DNA of 64,000 nt, taken from CAVWXT01 sp963759115 (GTDB taxonomy: Bacteria; Planctomycetota; Planctomycetia; Pirellulales; Thermoguttaceae). Of this stretch, positions 1-9,834 are shown in pieces (the stretch's first letter is position 1; each line of letters starts with the position of its first letter). The position numbers and the translations under genes were made by a program. The notes under the pieces were generated by a model. The model saw only the letters and a list, made by a program, of their open reading frames with translations. It did not search any database and was not told the DNA's origin. Where the stretch lies: assembly GCA_963759115.1 (NCBI GenBank), contig CAVWXT010000005.1, positions 1 through 64,000 on the forward strand, written 5' to 3'.

Positions 1-1
1 G

Positions 2-948
2 ATTCTCATCCAGGCGATCCGCGCCGGGGTGAAGGACTTCCTGCGGCGGCCCGTCTCCAGCAGCGAACTGGCCGAATTGCTCCGCCGCATCCAGCGATCC
101 CCTGTTCGGGAAACGGGCCGGTTGGGCAGGATCGTTTCGTTCGTCAGCAATAAGGGCGGCGTGGGAAAATCGACCATGGCCGTCAATGCGGCCTGCGGCC
201 TGGCAATGCGTCACCCGGAGCGGGTGCTGCTGGTGGATGCGTCGCTCCAGATGGGCGTCTGCGCATCGCTGTTGGACCTGACGCCCACAACATCGCTCAC
301 CGATGTTGTGCGTGAGAAGGAGCGACTGGACGAAACCCTGATCCGGCAACTGGCTATGCCGCACTCCAGCGGCCTGCACCTTCTGGCCGCGCCCGCCGAT
401 GCCGTGGAGGCTGCCGACATCGACGACGAGGTGCTGTCCCGGATTCTCACCCTTGCCCGGCACACCTATGACTTCGTGCTGGTGGATACGTTCCCATGCT
501 GGACCGCGCAATCGTGGCGGTGCTGGACCTCAGCGATCGGGCCTACGTCGTCTTGGAAAACGTCGTGCCCACGCTTCTTGGCGCGGTGAAACTGGTGGAG
601 GTTCTCCGGGGCCTGGGGCTGTCCAAAGAGCGACAGCGCATCGTGCTGAACCGTTACACGACTCTGCCGGGAAGCGTGAAGCCGGCCGATGTCGCCAATC
701 GGCTGGGCCATGATGTCGATCACGTCATCCCGTTTGACAAGGGCATCGTGGTTGCCGCCAACACGGGGGAGCCTTACGTGTTGCGGCCAAGGCGGTTCTT
801 TGGCTGTGGCCGCCAATTGCGCCGGCTGGTCGATGACATTGACGCCATGAATGAAGCCAAGCCATTCTCGTCTGCCCCGTCGCACAACGGCGAGGCAGCG
901 CCGGTCGGAGACGAGCAGGCTGAATCGAGCGAGGAGGATTTGCAGTGA
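2..948 (+). CDS. cpaE: CpaE/TadZ-like pilus assembly ATPase, 5' end outside window, one frameshift
   Basis: This is a MinD/ParA-type ATPase that in Tad/Flp pilus systems localises the machinery at the pole. The reading frame is already open at base 2, so the receiver-like N-terminus lies upstream of the window. The deviant Walker A motif KGGVGKST lies near bases 151-175, and LVDASLQMG and LVDTFP follow as expected for the fold. The frame breaks at 495/496: the Pro codon of DTFP has only two bases before ATGCTGGAC, and the remaining 150 residues (YVVLENVVPTLLGAVKL) continue one frame over to the TGA at 946-948. Restoring one base gives a normal family C-terminus. The stop overlaps the GTG of cpaF by four bases, indicating translational coupling. 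I read the shift as a sequence error rather than gene decay. Confidence 0.88.
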
Positions 949-2396
949 ACGAAGAAACCCGCGAGACCGAACTTCTGTGCCGGAGCAAGACTGGCGAGCA
1001 ACGGCTCCTGAAATCGAATCTTTCGTTGCCGGCCGGCCGAGTGCGAACCACGAAGAAGGCGGCTCCTACTCGGGCAATCACTGCGGCACCCGAAACGCCC
1101 CAAGTCATACGCTCGGGCGGCGCAGAATACCTTTCCGTCAAGGGGACCTTGCACCAGCGGTTGTTGGACGAACTCGACCGGCGAAACCTGCTGGCAGCCA
1201 GCGAGGAGACGTTGACTGAATTCGTCCAGACGTTCGTCGATGAAGCCCTCCAGGTCGAGGACTTGCCCCTGAACGAAGACGAACGTCGTCGGCTGGTAGG
1301 CGACCTGCTGGAAGAAACGCTCGGGGTCGGACCGCTCGCGTCGTTGATGGCCGATCCGGCAGTCACCGATATTCTTGTCAACAGCCCCCAGCAAGTGTAT
1401 GTGGAACGGTTCGGACGCTTGGAGAAGACCGACGTTCGTTTCCGGGACGCGGACCACCTGGTACGCATCATCCAGCGGATCGCCGCCCGCGTCGGGCGGC
1501 GGATCGACGAAAGCTCGCCGATGGTGGATGCGCGGCTGCCCGATGGCAGCCGAGTCAATGCCACGCTTCCTCCCGTGACGATTGATGCCCCAACCCTGTC
1601 GATTCGCCGATTCGGCCGCCAGCGATTGCGGCGCACCGACCTGATGCAACTGGGAATGTTTTCGTCGGACATCCACGGCTTTCTCGATGCCGTAGTCCGC
1701 GGCCGAAAGAACCTGCTTATTTCCGGGGGCACCGGCTCGGGGAAGTCCACTTTGCTCGGTGCCCTTGCCGAGGCCATTCCCGATCGGGAGCGGATCGTCA
1801 CCGTCGAGGATTCGGCGGAACTGATTCTCGACCAGGAGCACGTGGTGCGGATGGAGACCCGTCCGCCGAACATCGAAGGCCGAGGGCTCATCACCGCCCG
1901 CGACCTGGTTGTCAATGCCCTGCGGATGCGGCCCGACCGGATCATCGTGGGCGAGGTCCGCAGCGGCGAGGCCCTGGACATGCTGCAAGCCATGAACACG
2001 GGCCACGATGGCGGGATGACCACCGTTCACGCCAACAGCCCGCGCGACGCCTTGGCACGGCTGGAGACGATGGTCTTGATGGCGGGGCTGGACCTTCCCT
2101 CGCGTGCCATCCGCGAACAGATCGTCTCCGCCCTGCACCTGATCGTCCACGTTCGGCGGTTCGAGGACGGCGTTCGCCGGGTGGAAAGCATCGCGGAGAT
2201 CGTCGGTATGGAAGGCACGACGCCGCAGTTGCAGGACATTTTTCGCTTTGAGCGGCGCGGCCAAAGAGGACGGCAGATTGCCGGAGAGTTCGTCGCCACC
2301 GGCATTGTCCCGCACGTCGTCGAGGAACTGCAAACGCGGGGGATCGAGATTCCCAGAACCATCTTCCAGAAGAGCAAGCCAGCCAGCCATGACTAA
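945..2396 (+). CDS. cpaF: CpaF/TadA secretion ATPase of the Tad pilus
   Basis: 483 aa, the usual length for the hexameric type II/IV secretion ATPase that powers Flp pilus assembly from the cytoplasmic face. Walker A GGTGSGKST lies near residue 261, an Asp-box region VEDSAEL near 286, the Walker B segment RPDRIIVGEVRSGEA near 327, and the conserved TTVHANS near 362. The N-terminal 80 residues are poorly conserved linker. The GTG start is preceded by GAGGAGG at 931-937 and overlaps the cpaE stop as GTGA. The gene is intact and followed with an overlap by tadB, so the four pilus genes form one operon. Confidence 0.95.
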   Translation: MNEETRETELLCRSKTGEQRLLKSNLSLPAGRVRTTKKAAPTRAITAAPETPQVIRSGGAEYLSVKGTLHQRLLDELDRRNLLAASEETLTEFVQTFVDEALQVEDLPLNEDERRRLVGDLLEETLGVGPLASLMADPAVTDILVNSPQQVYVERFGRLEKTDVRFRDADHLVRIIQRIAARVGRRIDESSPMVDARLPDGSRVNATLPPVTIDAPTLSIRRFGRQRLRRTDLMQLGMFSSDIHGFLDAVVRGRKNLLISGGTGSGKSTLLGALAEAIPDRERIVTVEDSAELILDQEHVVRMETRPPNIEGRGLITARDLVVNALRMRPDRIIVGEVRSGEALDMLQAMNTGHDGGMTTVHANSPRDALARLETMVLMAGLDLPSRAIREQIVSALHLIVHVRRFEDGVRRVESIAEIVGMEGTTPQLQDIFRFERRGQRGRQIAGEFVATGIVPHVVEELQTRGIEIPRTIFQKSKPASHD

Positions 2397-3252
2397 CGTT
2401 CTGCTATTCTTCGGGCTGGTGCTGTTAGGGGTCGGCGTCGTCGCCTCAGTTTGGCGAAACGCGCGAACCCGCTCGCTCGCCCGCCAACGGATCGAGAGCC
2501 CGGCTGAGGCTTCCGGCCCGGCGCAACCGGAACAAATTCCGACGGCCCGCTCGTTCCTCGTCCGACACCGCTTCTTGCCGTGGATACTCGGCCTCTTGGG
2601 GATGGCGATTATCTACTTCGCCTTTGGCTGGGCTTTGCCGTTTGTGATTGCGGTCGGGCTGATTATCAGCCTGTTGGGAGGGCAACTGGAGTCCTTTCTG
2701 ACCACGCGGAAGACCGCAAGAATTGAAACCCAGTTGGCCGATGCCATCGACCTGATGGTGGCTGCTCTAGCGGCAGGGGCAAGCGTGACCGATGCGCTGG
2801 AGAATGCCATGCGCGAATCGCGGAGCCCTCTGCGTCCCCAATTGGAAGAAATGGTCGGTCGCATCCGCTTCGGGGACGATCCTCGGACGGTCTATCGCGG
2901 ACTGACAGAGCGCGTCCCGCTGGAGACCTTCCTGCTTTTCTCGTCGGCCTTGTCCGTCCAGTCGGAAACCGGCGGCAGCCTGGCCCCAACCTTGGCGAGC
3001 GTCGGCAGGACGATTCGTGATCGCATCGAGATTTCGCGGCGTATCCGCTCCAATTCGGCCCAGTCTGAGGTCTCCACGCTGGCCGTGATGATGCTGACGT
3101 ACTTCATCGCACTGGTGGTGTGGCGCACCAATCCCGAACAAATGCGACAGTTCCTCGCCACGTCGGTCGGCCAATGGGCGGTCGCGGGAACGATCCTGAT
3201 GCAGGCGGCCGGTTTGGTGTGGATGTCGTTACTCAGTCGCTTACGATTCTGA
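2389..3252 (+). CDS. tadB: TadB-like inner-membrane platform protein (T2SSF domain)
   Basis: 287 aa when started at the ATG at 2389, which overlaps the last codons of cpaF (stop at 2394-2396). An upstream in-frame extension exists but lies wholly inside cpaF. The protein has an N-terminal membrane segment (residues about 2-20), a second pair around 65-100, the cytoplasmic GspF-type helical domain with QLADAIDLMVAALAAGASV near residue 118, and two C-terminal membrane segments. TadB and TadC form the membrane platform on which CpaF acts. Gene order CpaF-TadB-TadC is the standard one, which supports the call more strongly than the sequence alone. Confidence 0.9.
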   Translation: MTNVLLFFGLVLLGVGVVASVWRNARTRSLARQRIESPAEASGPAQPEQIPTARSFLVRHRFLPWILGLLGMAIIYFAFGWALPFVIAVGLIISLLGGQLESFLTTRKTARIETQLADAIDLMVAALAAGASVTDALENAMRESRSPLRPQLEEMVGRIRFGDDPRTVYRGLTERVPLETFLLFSSALSVQSETGGSLAPTLASVGRTIRDRIEISRRIRSNSAQSEVSTLAVMMLTYFIALVVWRTNPEQMRQFLATSVGQWAVAGTILMQAAGLVWMSLLSRLRF

Positions 3253-3261
3253 GGCAGTTTG

Positions 3262-4185
3262 ATGAGAACGCTCGTAGTAACATGCTATTGGCTGCTGCCG
3301 GCTATGCTGATGTACTCGGCCTACCTTCTGTTTCGCCGCCTGGGCACGAATCGGCGGAGCTTGGAAAGGCTGTTCATGGAACCAGCCGATCTACCAGAGC
3401 AACCCGACCGTGATTCCGTGGTGGGAGGATTCCTCCGCCGTTGGCTCTTCCTGGCGGGCTATCGCCAGCCCGTTGCATCCGCCGCATTCGTCGCCGCAAT
3501 GCTCCTGGCAATCGGCTTGGGGCTTGCCACCGTATTTGCCATTCGAGGCGCTGGCTTGACGAACGAGTTGTTCAGGAACATTGCTCTACTTCCTCCCGGC
3601 GTGGGCGATCTCCTCGTCCCGATTGCGTACCTGGCACCTTGGACCGTCTTGCTGATGCTGGTGCTGGTGCCGTGGCTGGTCGTTCGCCGGTCACGCCGGC
3701 AGCGTGTGGAAAGGGTGGAGCAGGATTTGCCCATCTCCTTGGAACTCCTGGCCACACTTAGCGAGGCGGGCCTCGGTTTCGATGCGGCGCTGGCGCGTCT
3801 CTTGGATTCCGTGGCAGAGGATCGCCCGTTGGCCCGAGAGTTCCGCACCTATCAGTCGGACCTCTTAGCAGGCAGAACCCGTGTGGAAGCCCTGCGGCGA
3901 TTGGCCCGCCGCTTGGAAGTTTCTTCGGTAACGATTCTCGTATCGGCATTGGTTCAGGCCGAGCAGATGGGCAGCGGCATCGCCCAGGCTCTTCGTCGGC
4001 AGGCCGACGATCTCCGAGACCGGCGGCGCGACCGAGCTAACGCCTTCGCTATGGCGCTGCCGATCAAGCGAATGTTTCCTCTGGTGATCTGTTTCATGCC
4101 GGGCATCTTCGTATGGACGCTCGGCCCGTTCTTCGTGCAGCTTTTCCAGTTTGCCGACACATTCATCCGGGTGAGGAACTTTTAG
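3262..4185 (+). CDS. tadC: TadC-like inner-membrane platform protein (T2SSF domain)
   Basis: 307 aa from the ATG at 3262; a TTG three bases earlier is possible, but ATG with the GAGG at 3251 fits better. Membrane segments lie near residues 5-22, 70-95 and 115-145, then the GspF-type domain DLPISLELLATLSEAGLGFD (around 158), and a C-terminal membrane hairpin FPLVICFMPGIFVWTL. It partners TadB. It starts ten bases after the tadB stop and is followed one base later by the DUF192 gene, so the operon continues. Confidence 0.9.
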   Translation: MRTLVVTCYWLLPAMLMYSAYLLFRRLGTNRRSLERLFMEPADLPEQPDRDSVVGGFLRRWLFLAGYRQPVASAAFVAAMLLAIGLGLATVFAIRGAGLTNELFRNIALLPPGVGDLLVPIAYLAPWTVLLMLVLVPWLVVRRSRRQRVERVEQDLPISLELLATLSEAGLGFDAALARLLDSVAEDRPLAREFRTYQSDLLAGRTRVEALRRLARRLEVSSVTILVSALVQAEQMGSGIAQALRRQADDLRDRRRDRANAFAMALPIKRMFPLVICFMPGIFVWTLGPFFVQLFQFADTFIRVRNF

Positions 4186-4186
4186 A

Positions 4187-4582
4187 ATGACCGACACTTG
4201 GCGATTGGTGAGCAAAACGACCGGCAAGACCGTGGTTGCCCGGTTGGAAATCGCCGACGGCTTCTGGTCTCGGCTAGTTGGGCTGCAATTCCGCCGCGAA
4301 CTGCCTGCCGACACGGGCCTGCTTCTGGTCCCCTGCAACTCGGTCCACACTTGTTTCGTGCGTTTTCCAGTCGATGTGGTTTTTCTGGACGGTCATGGCT
4401 GCGTCTTAGCGGTTCGCCATAATCTTCGCCCGTGGCGACTGGCATTGGGACCGCGTAAGAGTCACGCTGTCCTGGAGATACCCACCGGCTCGGCAGAAAT
4501 ACAGCCTGGCGAGACGCTCCGGCTGGAACCCGCCGACAGCAAGGATGTACCCCCCAAATCAGTTGCATTTCTGCAAGAATAG
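4187..4582 (+). CDS. DUF192 family protein
   Basis: 131 aa. It matches the DUF192 fold family by FWSRLVGLQFR, the CNSVHTCFV segment and the F-P-V-D-V-V-F-L-D core, ending in the typical ISLE-like LEIPTGSAEIQPGETL stretch. The biochemical role of DUF192 is unknown. Members without a signal peptide often sit beside Tad pilus genes, and this one starts one base after the tadC stop, so it is probably translated with the pilus operon. No catalytic residues can be assigned from the sequence. Confidence 0.85.
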   Translation: MTDTWRLVSKTTGKTVVARLEIADGFWSRLVGLQFRRELPADTGLLLVPCNSVHTCFVRFPVDVVFLDGHGCVLAVRHNLRPWRLALGPRKSHAVLEIPTGSAEIQPGETLRLEPADSKDVPPKSVAFLQE

Positions 4583-4680
4583 CGAGGTCTGGTAAAGTCT
4601 GCTGTCGCTATAACCGATACAATCCGCAGGGTCGGTGGTGACACCAACGCCATCGTTCTGTCCTAAACTGGTCGGACCGC

Positions 4681-4759
4681 GGGAAAAAGGGGACAGTCCC
4701 CATTTGTGCGAAGCACCCTACGGGCCGTTCCGGCAAATGGGGACTGTCCCCTTTTTCCC
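4681..4759. repeat. REP-like palindrome with GGGGACAGTCCCC core
   Basis: Two 26-base arms (4681-4706 and 4734-4759) are perfect inverted copies around a 27-base spacer. Each arm itself contains the palindrome GGGGACAGTCCCC. This lies in the 318-base gap between the DUF192 gene and the secretin; apart from the Shine-Dalgarno of the secretin at 4890-4895 I see nothing else there. The form fits a REP/BIME unit mobilised by a RAYT transposase, which is inference. As RNA it would be a very stable hairpin and could attenuate read-through between the two pilus transcripts. Confidence 0.85.
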
Positions 4760-4900
4760 GGACCGCGAAACTCGACATTGTGCGAATCCTGGTAAGACTT
4801 GGCAGGCTGCGCCGTCCTGACCTGATGGATACGGCAGAGGTGCGAGCTTGTTACGGCACTAGCCTTGGGTGCCCGCCCCAGATTTCGCTAGGAGGAAACG

Positions 4901-7127
4901 GTGCCGGACCAATTTCTTCACGTGATCGCTTCACGATTGAAAAAGCCACGGCTTTCTCTGATGCCGCCTAGCCGCCGGCTCGTGGCCTTCCCGTTCTATG
5001 GTTGCGTCATCAGCCTAGTCATGGCAATGGGTGGCGTAAGTGTGATGGCCCAAACGCCACGCCCCGATAGCGGCGCATCCGGCGCGCTGCCATCCCCAGG
5101 CATGATCTATGAGCAACGGCCAAATGGCGCTCAGGTCGGCTTCGCACCCCCGGCAGCCAACTATGGGAATTCACTGTCGCCCGGCAGTCAGCCGTGGTCC
5201 GCAAGCCCCGTCGAACGATTGGCGCAAAATCCCACCGGCCCAGAGATCATTCGGCCAGGCGTTCCGGCCACCCCAGGTACACAGCCAGCAAGTGGACAGC
5301 CTACGACTGAATCTGTAAACCGTCTCCAAGGCATCGCCTCGCCGTTTGACCCAACGCAATTCCGTTTGCCGACGCTTGGGCTTCCGCCCGGATTGGGCAC
5401 CCCCGAACCTACGCCCGAGATACAGCGAGAATACGGGCAATTCGTCGAGCGTGAGATTGCTCCAGAGAATACGATCCAGGTCGTGGTCGGTCGGGCCAAA
5501 GTAATCGTATTGCGAGAGAAGCCTCGCCGCATCTACATCCCCGACGAAAATGTGGCGGGTTTTCAGATCGTCACCGACCAGCAATTTGCGGTCGTCGGAA
5601 AGAAAGTGGGTAGGACTATATTGAACCTCTGGTTCCCCGATCCACGCGATCCTAACGATCAGAACAAAGACCGGACCTTGAGCTACATGGTCGTTGTCCT
5701 GCCCGATCCCGAGCGCACGGCGCTCGATGTACTCGAAGAACGGAAGCGTTTGGAGGCCCAGGTGAAAGCCTTCCAGCAAGCTCTCAAGGTACTAGAACGC
5801 GAAATCAAGGAGGCGTTCCCTGACAGCGCCGTCCAACTGTCGCTTGTGGGCGACCAGGTTGTGGTGCGAGGCGAGTCGAAGGACGTTATCGAGGCGGCAC
5901 AGATTCTCCGCATTGTCGCAGAGCACACTCCCCCGGCAACACGAACAAAGGTTACGTCCAAGAATGTCAATGTGGCTTTCATCCCCGGCCTAGGCGACCA
6001 GCAGGCCGCAGTCGATGCCATTCGCAATCTATTGGAGGGAAACCCGAATCTGGTATACCTGCTGCGCGTGCCGGGCGAACAGCAGGTCATGCTCATGGTC
6101 ACTGTGGCCGAAGTTAATCGCACCGCAGCTCGAACCATCGGCATGGATTTCAGCATTGTCAACGGGCGTTTCGCAATGCTCCAGAATACCGGCGGGCTGC
6201 TCACCACGACTTCCGTGGCCCAGGGTGCCGCGCAGGCACTTACCCAAGTCGGCGGAAACCTTCCCATTGCGATCGACAACGGCAATGTGCTTATGGCAAT
6301 CCAGGCCCTGCGAACGCTGAACTTCGCACGGAGTTTGGCGGAACCGAACCTGACCACGCTCAACGGGAAGCCGGCGAACTTTACGGCCGGCGGCTCGTTC
6401 CCCATTCCCACCAGTATCGTTACTCCCGGCGGCGCTGCGCAGAGCGTGACCTACCAGAACTTCGGCATTGCGCTGCAATTCATTCCCTATATCACGGACC
6501 GCGATCGGATACGCCTGCAACTGAACGCCAGTGTGACCACCCCCGCCATAACGACCACCCAGGTCAGCGGAGCCCAGGTGCCCAGTCAGATTGCCCAGCG
6601 CCTCCTTCAGTAACACTGTCGAACTCCGTGAGGGCCAGACGCTCACCGTGGCGGGTTTGATCCAGAACAATTTCAGTGGCACCTCGAAGCGAATCCCGTT
6701 ATGGGGCGATCTGCCGATCATTGGGCGAACCGGCGGGAACGATAGCTTGACCTCCGGCGAGCAGGAGTTGGTTGTCTTGGTAACGCCGTTGTTGGTGCAT
6801 CCTTTGGACATGTGCAAGACGCCGGCCCTGCCCGGCAGCGACGTGTTCGAGCCGGGCGACGTGGAGTTCTATCTCTTGGGACATCTGGAAGGCCGACGCT
6901 CCGAGGACTATCGCGCCTCGGTTCGCACCGACTTCGCCCGCCAAGAGCGTTACATCCATTGCAACGACCTGTTCATCATCGGCCCACAGGGCACTACATA
7001 CGGTTGCTGCAAGTCCGGCGGTTGTCCGTGCCCGAATCCAGACCGAAGTCCCTGTCCGCCGACCAGTGGCAACAATTCGCCTCCGGTGTCAGCATCCGAG
7101 GTCCTTCAACCTCCTGCGGAAAAATAG
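4901..7127 (+). CDS. cpaC: Tad pilus outer-membrane secretin (CpaC/RcpA-like), one frameshift
   Basis: The outer-membrane channel of the Flp pilus, about 741 aa when the frame is repaired. GTG at 4901 is chosen because AGGAGG ends five bases upstream; an ATG at 4961 would give a shorter signal peptide. Order: signal peptide ending near VMAQT (about residue 51), a Pro-rich linker, the pilus N-terminal domain (about 180-275, with IYIPDENVAGFQIV), a BON-like segment (about 305-350), then the secretin domain with the C-terminal core NTVELREGQTLTVAGLIQ and VTPLLVHPLD. At 6601-6603 one extra C (CAG CGC C TCC) shifts the frame between AQR and SFSNTV. The C-terminal 100 residues are Cys- and Pro-rich and unusual. 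Confidence 0.9.
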
Positions 7128-7173
7128 AGGATGGATTCCATGTACCGTCTGAAACCAACTTCACCGGGTTCTG

Positions 7174-7275
7174 GTTCCCACGCTCTGCGTGGGAACCCCT
7201 TTTCCCGACGCTCCGCGTCGAACTCAGCGACTCAAAGCGTCGTAGACGGTGCGTTACCACGCAGAGCGTGGGAAC
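7174..7275. repeat. MITE-like element with GTTCCCACGCTCTGCG termini
   Basis: A 102-base element whose ends are inverted copies (GTTCCCACGCTCTGCGTGG at 7174 and its complement ending at 7275). The left end is itself palindromic, GTTCCCACGC followed by GCGTGGGAAC, and an internal CGACGCTCCGCGTCG adds another hairpin. It sits across the 5' end of the lipoprotein gene: the ATG-led frame starting at 7131 is broken by it, and the surviving coding frame enters from within it. Confidence 0.8.
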
Positions 7276-7858
7276 GAGGTCTTTCGTTTTCTTGGTCCCG
7301 TTCGTGGTGGCAGCCGTCTCTGGCTGTCACACGTGCAACGATATTGCACCGGGAGCCATACCACAGCCCAACGGAACGTATGCCTGCCAGTGGGTTCATG
7401 CGGAGAAGGCCCGTGCCGATCAAGACAAGTTCGTGATCTACCAGTATGAATGGTCGGCGGATGGCACGAAGCTAACCCCGTCTGGACAGGGGCACGTCGC
7501 GCAGATTGCCCAGGGGCTGTGTCAGGTGCCCTTTCCGATCGTGATCGAGCCCTCGTCCGACCCTCGTGTGGATGAGTCACGCCGAATGGCAGTCTTGGAG
7601 GCCCTGGCGAGCAGTGGCAATCCAGTGACTCCCGATCGCGTGCTTCTCCGACGGCCGGAAGCTGAAGGGCTGTATGGGCAAGAGGCCCCAGGCGCTGCCC
7701 GCGGAATGCTCAGCACTCAGACTGGCGGACAAGGCACGGGAGTCGGTGCGCTTGGGGCAGGTGCGACCTTGGGCGGAACCCAGGGAGGCATGTCTGGCGG
7801 CGCCATCGGCGGCGCTGGGACCGGCGGCGGTATGGGCGTTGGAGTGGGCGTTTACTAA
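7268..7858 (+). CDS. Tad-locus lipoprotein with Gly-rich C-terminus
   Basis: 196 aa from the GTG at 7268, which lies in the right end of the repeat element. From there the product reads as a lipoprotein signal: basic start, hydrophobic FVFLVPFVVAAV, lipobox VSGC. The mature part begins with HTCND and contains a conserved-looking QWVHAEKARADQDKFVIYQY segment, then a segment naming positions as in periplasmic adaptors (VIEPSSDPRVDESRRMAVLEAL), and ends in about 50 residues of Gly/Ala/Thr. No domain is recognised. An older ATG at 7131 with a ribosome site is out of frame because of the insertion. Between the secretin and a TPR lipoprotein it is a plausible pilotin or accessory subunit, which is inference. 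Confidence 0.72.
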   Translation: MGTRSFVFLVPFVVAAVSGCHTCNDIAPGAIPQPNGTYACQWVHAEKARADQDKFVIYQYEWSADGTKLTPSGQGHVAQIAQGLCQVPFPIVIEPSSDPRVDESRRMAVLEALASSGNPVTPDRVLLRRPEAEGLYGQEAPGAARGMLSTQTGGQGTGVGALGAGATLGGTQGGMSGGAIGGAGTGGGMGVGVGVY

Positions 7859-7916
7859 TGGGCTGGTCATACAGCAGCCAACCGCGAGATAGTCAGACCC
7901 ATGTAAGGTGGTGACA

Positions 7917-8648
7917 ATGTTGCCGACGATCCGCGCAAGGTCAGTTCTCTGGGCCAGCGTGCTCTGCTTGTCTTCGTGCCTGGGCTGTGCCACTTCCAGC
8001 CTCGTGCCCTCGAAATTCACCGGGTTATCAAAAACGTCTGCCGAAGAATCGGATTTGCCGAAAAACGTTTCCGGCGAATTGCCCCCCAAGGAGGCCGCGC
8101 GAGCGTGCATGGTGGCCGCTGAGGAACTGCAAGACAACGGACATGCTCAACAAGCCATTCTGCTCTACGAAAAGGCGAGAAGGAATGATCCAACCCTCAA
8201 GTCCGTTTCGCACCACTTGGCCGTGCTGTACGACGCCCAAGGCGACAGCGCCCGGTCGTTGGTCGAGTACAATAAGGCGCTGGAGGGTGATCCGAAAAAC
8301 GCTAATCTATTGAGCGACTTGGGATACTATTACTACGAGCGGGAGAACTTCGCCGAGGCCGAGCAGTCGCTCCGCAAGGCTCTGGCGATTGATCCAAACC
8401 ATCAAAAGGCCCTCTCCAATTTGGGGCTGGTCCTTGCCGGACAGGGGCGATTCGACGAGAGCTTTGAGGCTTTCTCCAAGGTGGTCGGCCCAGCCGCGGC
8501 TCATTCCAACCTTGGCGTGCTCATGGCCAAGCAAGGACGTTATGAGCCGGCCAAACAGGCTTTCCGTCAAGCCCTTGCGTCAGACCCCACTCTGCAGCAG
8601 CCCAAGGTATTCCTGGCCTATCTCGACGCACAGCCGCCGGTTCGCTAA
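7917..8648 (+). CDS. TPR lipoprotein, TadD-like
   Basis: 243 aa. ATG at 7917 has AAGGTGG just upstream; two in-frame GTGs at 7908 and 7911 are less likely. The N-terminus is a lipoprotein signal ending CLGC. At least four tetratricopeptide units follow (examples: AILLYEKARRNDPTLKSVSH, AEQSLRKALAIDPNHQKALS, AKQAFRQALASDPTL). TadD, a TPR lipoprotein, is a standard partner of the Tad secretin, and position directly after the secretin and another lipoprotein suggests the same role. It closes the pilus gene block. Confidence 0.82.
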   Translation: MLPTIRARSVLWASVLCLSSCLGCATSSLVPSKFTGLSKTSAEESDLPKNVSGELPPKEAARACMVAAEELQDNGHAQQAILLYEKARRNDPTLKSVSHHLAVLYDAQGDSARSLVEYNKALEGDPKNANLLSDLGYYYYERENFAEAEQSLRKALAIDPNHQKALSNLGLVLAGQGRFDESFEAFSKVVGPAAAHSNLGVLMAKQGRYEPAKQAFRQALASDPTLQQPKVFLAYLDAQPPVR

Positions 8649-8769
8649 CCACCGATCTCCCATCAGTTGGCGATAGCGTCAGCGCGAAGCATAGTACACT
8701 TGTCGTGTGGCGCAGCCACGGGAGCGCGGTCACGAAGGAAGGCAGCAGTTGACAGCATGAGATTCGTTC

Positions 8770-9503
8770 AGGCTGTGGTCGCGGCGAATGTTCGCGGAAC
8801 AGGGCTGCCACCACGTCTTCGGCGGTGCGGACCTTCTGGTCCACCGTGTAGACGCAGCTCACCGCGGCCATCTGCTTCTTGTTGGCCTTTTCGCCCTTCT
8901 TCCGACGAGCCCCTGCCGGAAGTTGATCGGCGGCACGCCGCATGGGAACCCCCTTGTTGTCGGCCGTCGCCACGAGAATCTCTCCCTCGTCCTTCGCCGC
9001 CGGCGCGGGCAGCGACGCCCGAAAATCCGCCACACTCTCCGACATCTTTCGGTTCATCCGTTCCAAACTATCAGCCGGCAGATTCAGCCCGAGAATCATA
9101 CGCAGAACCTCCGCCGTCCGGGCGAACGCACGTTCCACACCCAACGCCTGAGCCCAGTCCTGCAACACCTAGGAGAACTCGCTTTCGGGCAATTGCAGGC
9201 GAGCATCCAACGGGACGAACTCGATGATTTGTCCCTCGCGTGTGCCATACACGGCCCGTTGAACTTGGAACTCTCCGAAAATCGACTGATAGCAACGCCA
9301 GGGCGGTTGCTCCAAGCGTTTCGCCTCGTGTCCATCCGGCATGGTCAAGGTTTCACCCAAATCCCCGTCTCCCTGGCATTCCAGGAACTGGTCCAGGGCC
9401 TCGTGCCCCATTTGAAGCATTTGCTGCCAAATGCCCTCTTCCACCTCGTGAATCGCCTTCCTTTCCTCCGCCGCCTGCCGGACATAGTCGAACAGGTCGG
9501 TTT
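8770..9503 (-). pseudogene. ISKra4-family transposase remnant
   Basis: The minus strand encodes the N-terminal half of an ISKra4-type transposase (QMLQMGHEALDQFLECQGDG, then ERMNRKMSESVADFRASLP and ILVATADNKGVPMRRAAD with the first catalytic Asp region). An in-frame TAG replaces the expected Tyr codon between SEFS and VLQDWAQALG (9169-9171). The frame enters from a stop next to 9503, so the N-terminus is lost. At the other end homology stops near 8770, shortly after the segment VVAALFREH, so roughly the C-terminal half with the remaining catalytic residues is missing. It is not active. I see no terminal inverted repeats. Confidence 0.85.
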
Positions 9504-9587
9504 ACCGATCCGTTTACTGATCGGTAAAAGGCACCTTCTGCTCTAAGTATCAGGCGTCGAGAAGGTTACGGCGAAACCCGGCAGGGG

Positions 9588-9681
9588 TTTTACCGATCCC
9601 ACATTACTGCGCTTATTGCGCTGTGTGTTTTCTCCCTCATTTTTCAGCGCCCTTAAGAGTCGTAATGTGGAATCGGTAAAA
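9588..9681. repeat. Inverted repeat built from TTTTACCGAT motifs
   Basis: Arms 9588-9607 and 9662-9681 are inverted copies with 19 of 20 bases matching (TTTTACCGATCCCACATTAC). The same decamer or its complement recurs outside the hairpin at about 9499-9510, 9518-9530, 9682-9691 and 9750-9760. This is the only organised signal in the 330 bases between the transposase remnant and the next gene. It could be operator sites or the end of a small mobile element; I cannot tell which. Confidence 0.6.
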
Positions 9682-9834
9682 ATCGGTAAAAGTTGGTGGC
9701 CAATTCCCCTAACCCATGCTCTCCCTTGGCGTTATGGAAAATCGAAGTTTTACCGATTTTACCCATCCTGGGACCGGCCGGCCGCGTCAGGCCCCGGCGG
9801 CGCTGGACCATCAGGGACGAAGGAGCAGCCGCCT

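Noticed and set aside
774..2390. 538-codon open frame on the minus strand
   Set aside because: Shadow of cpaF.
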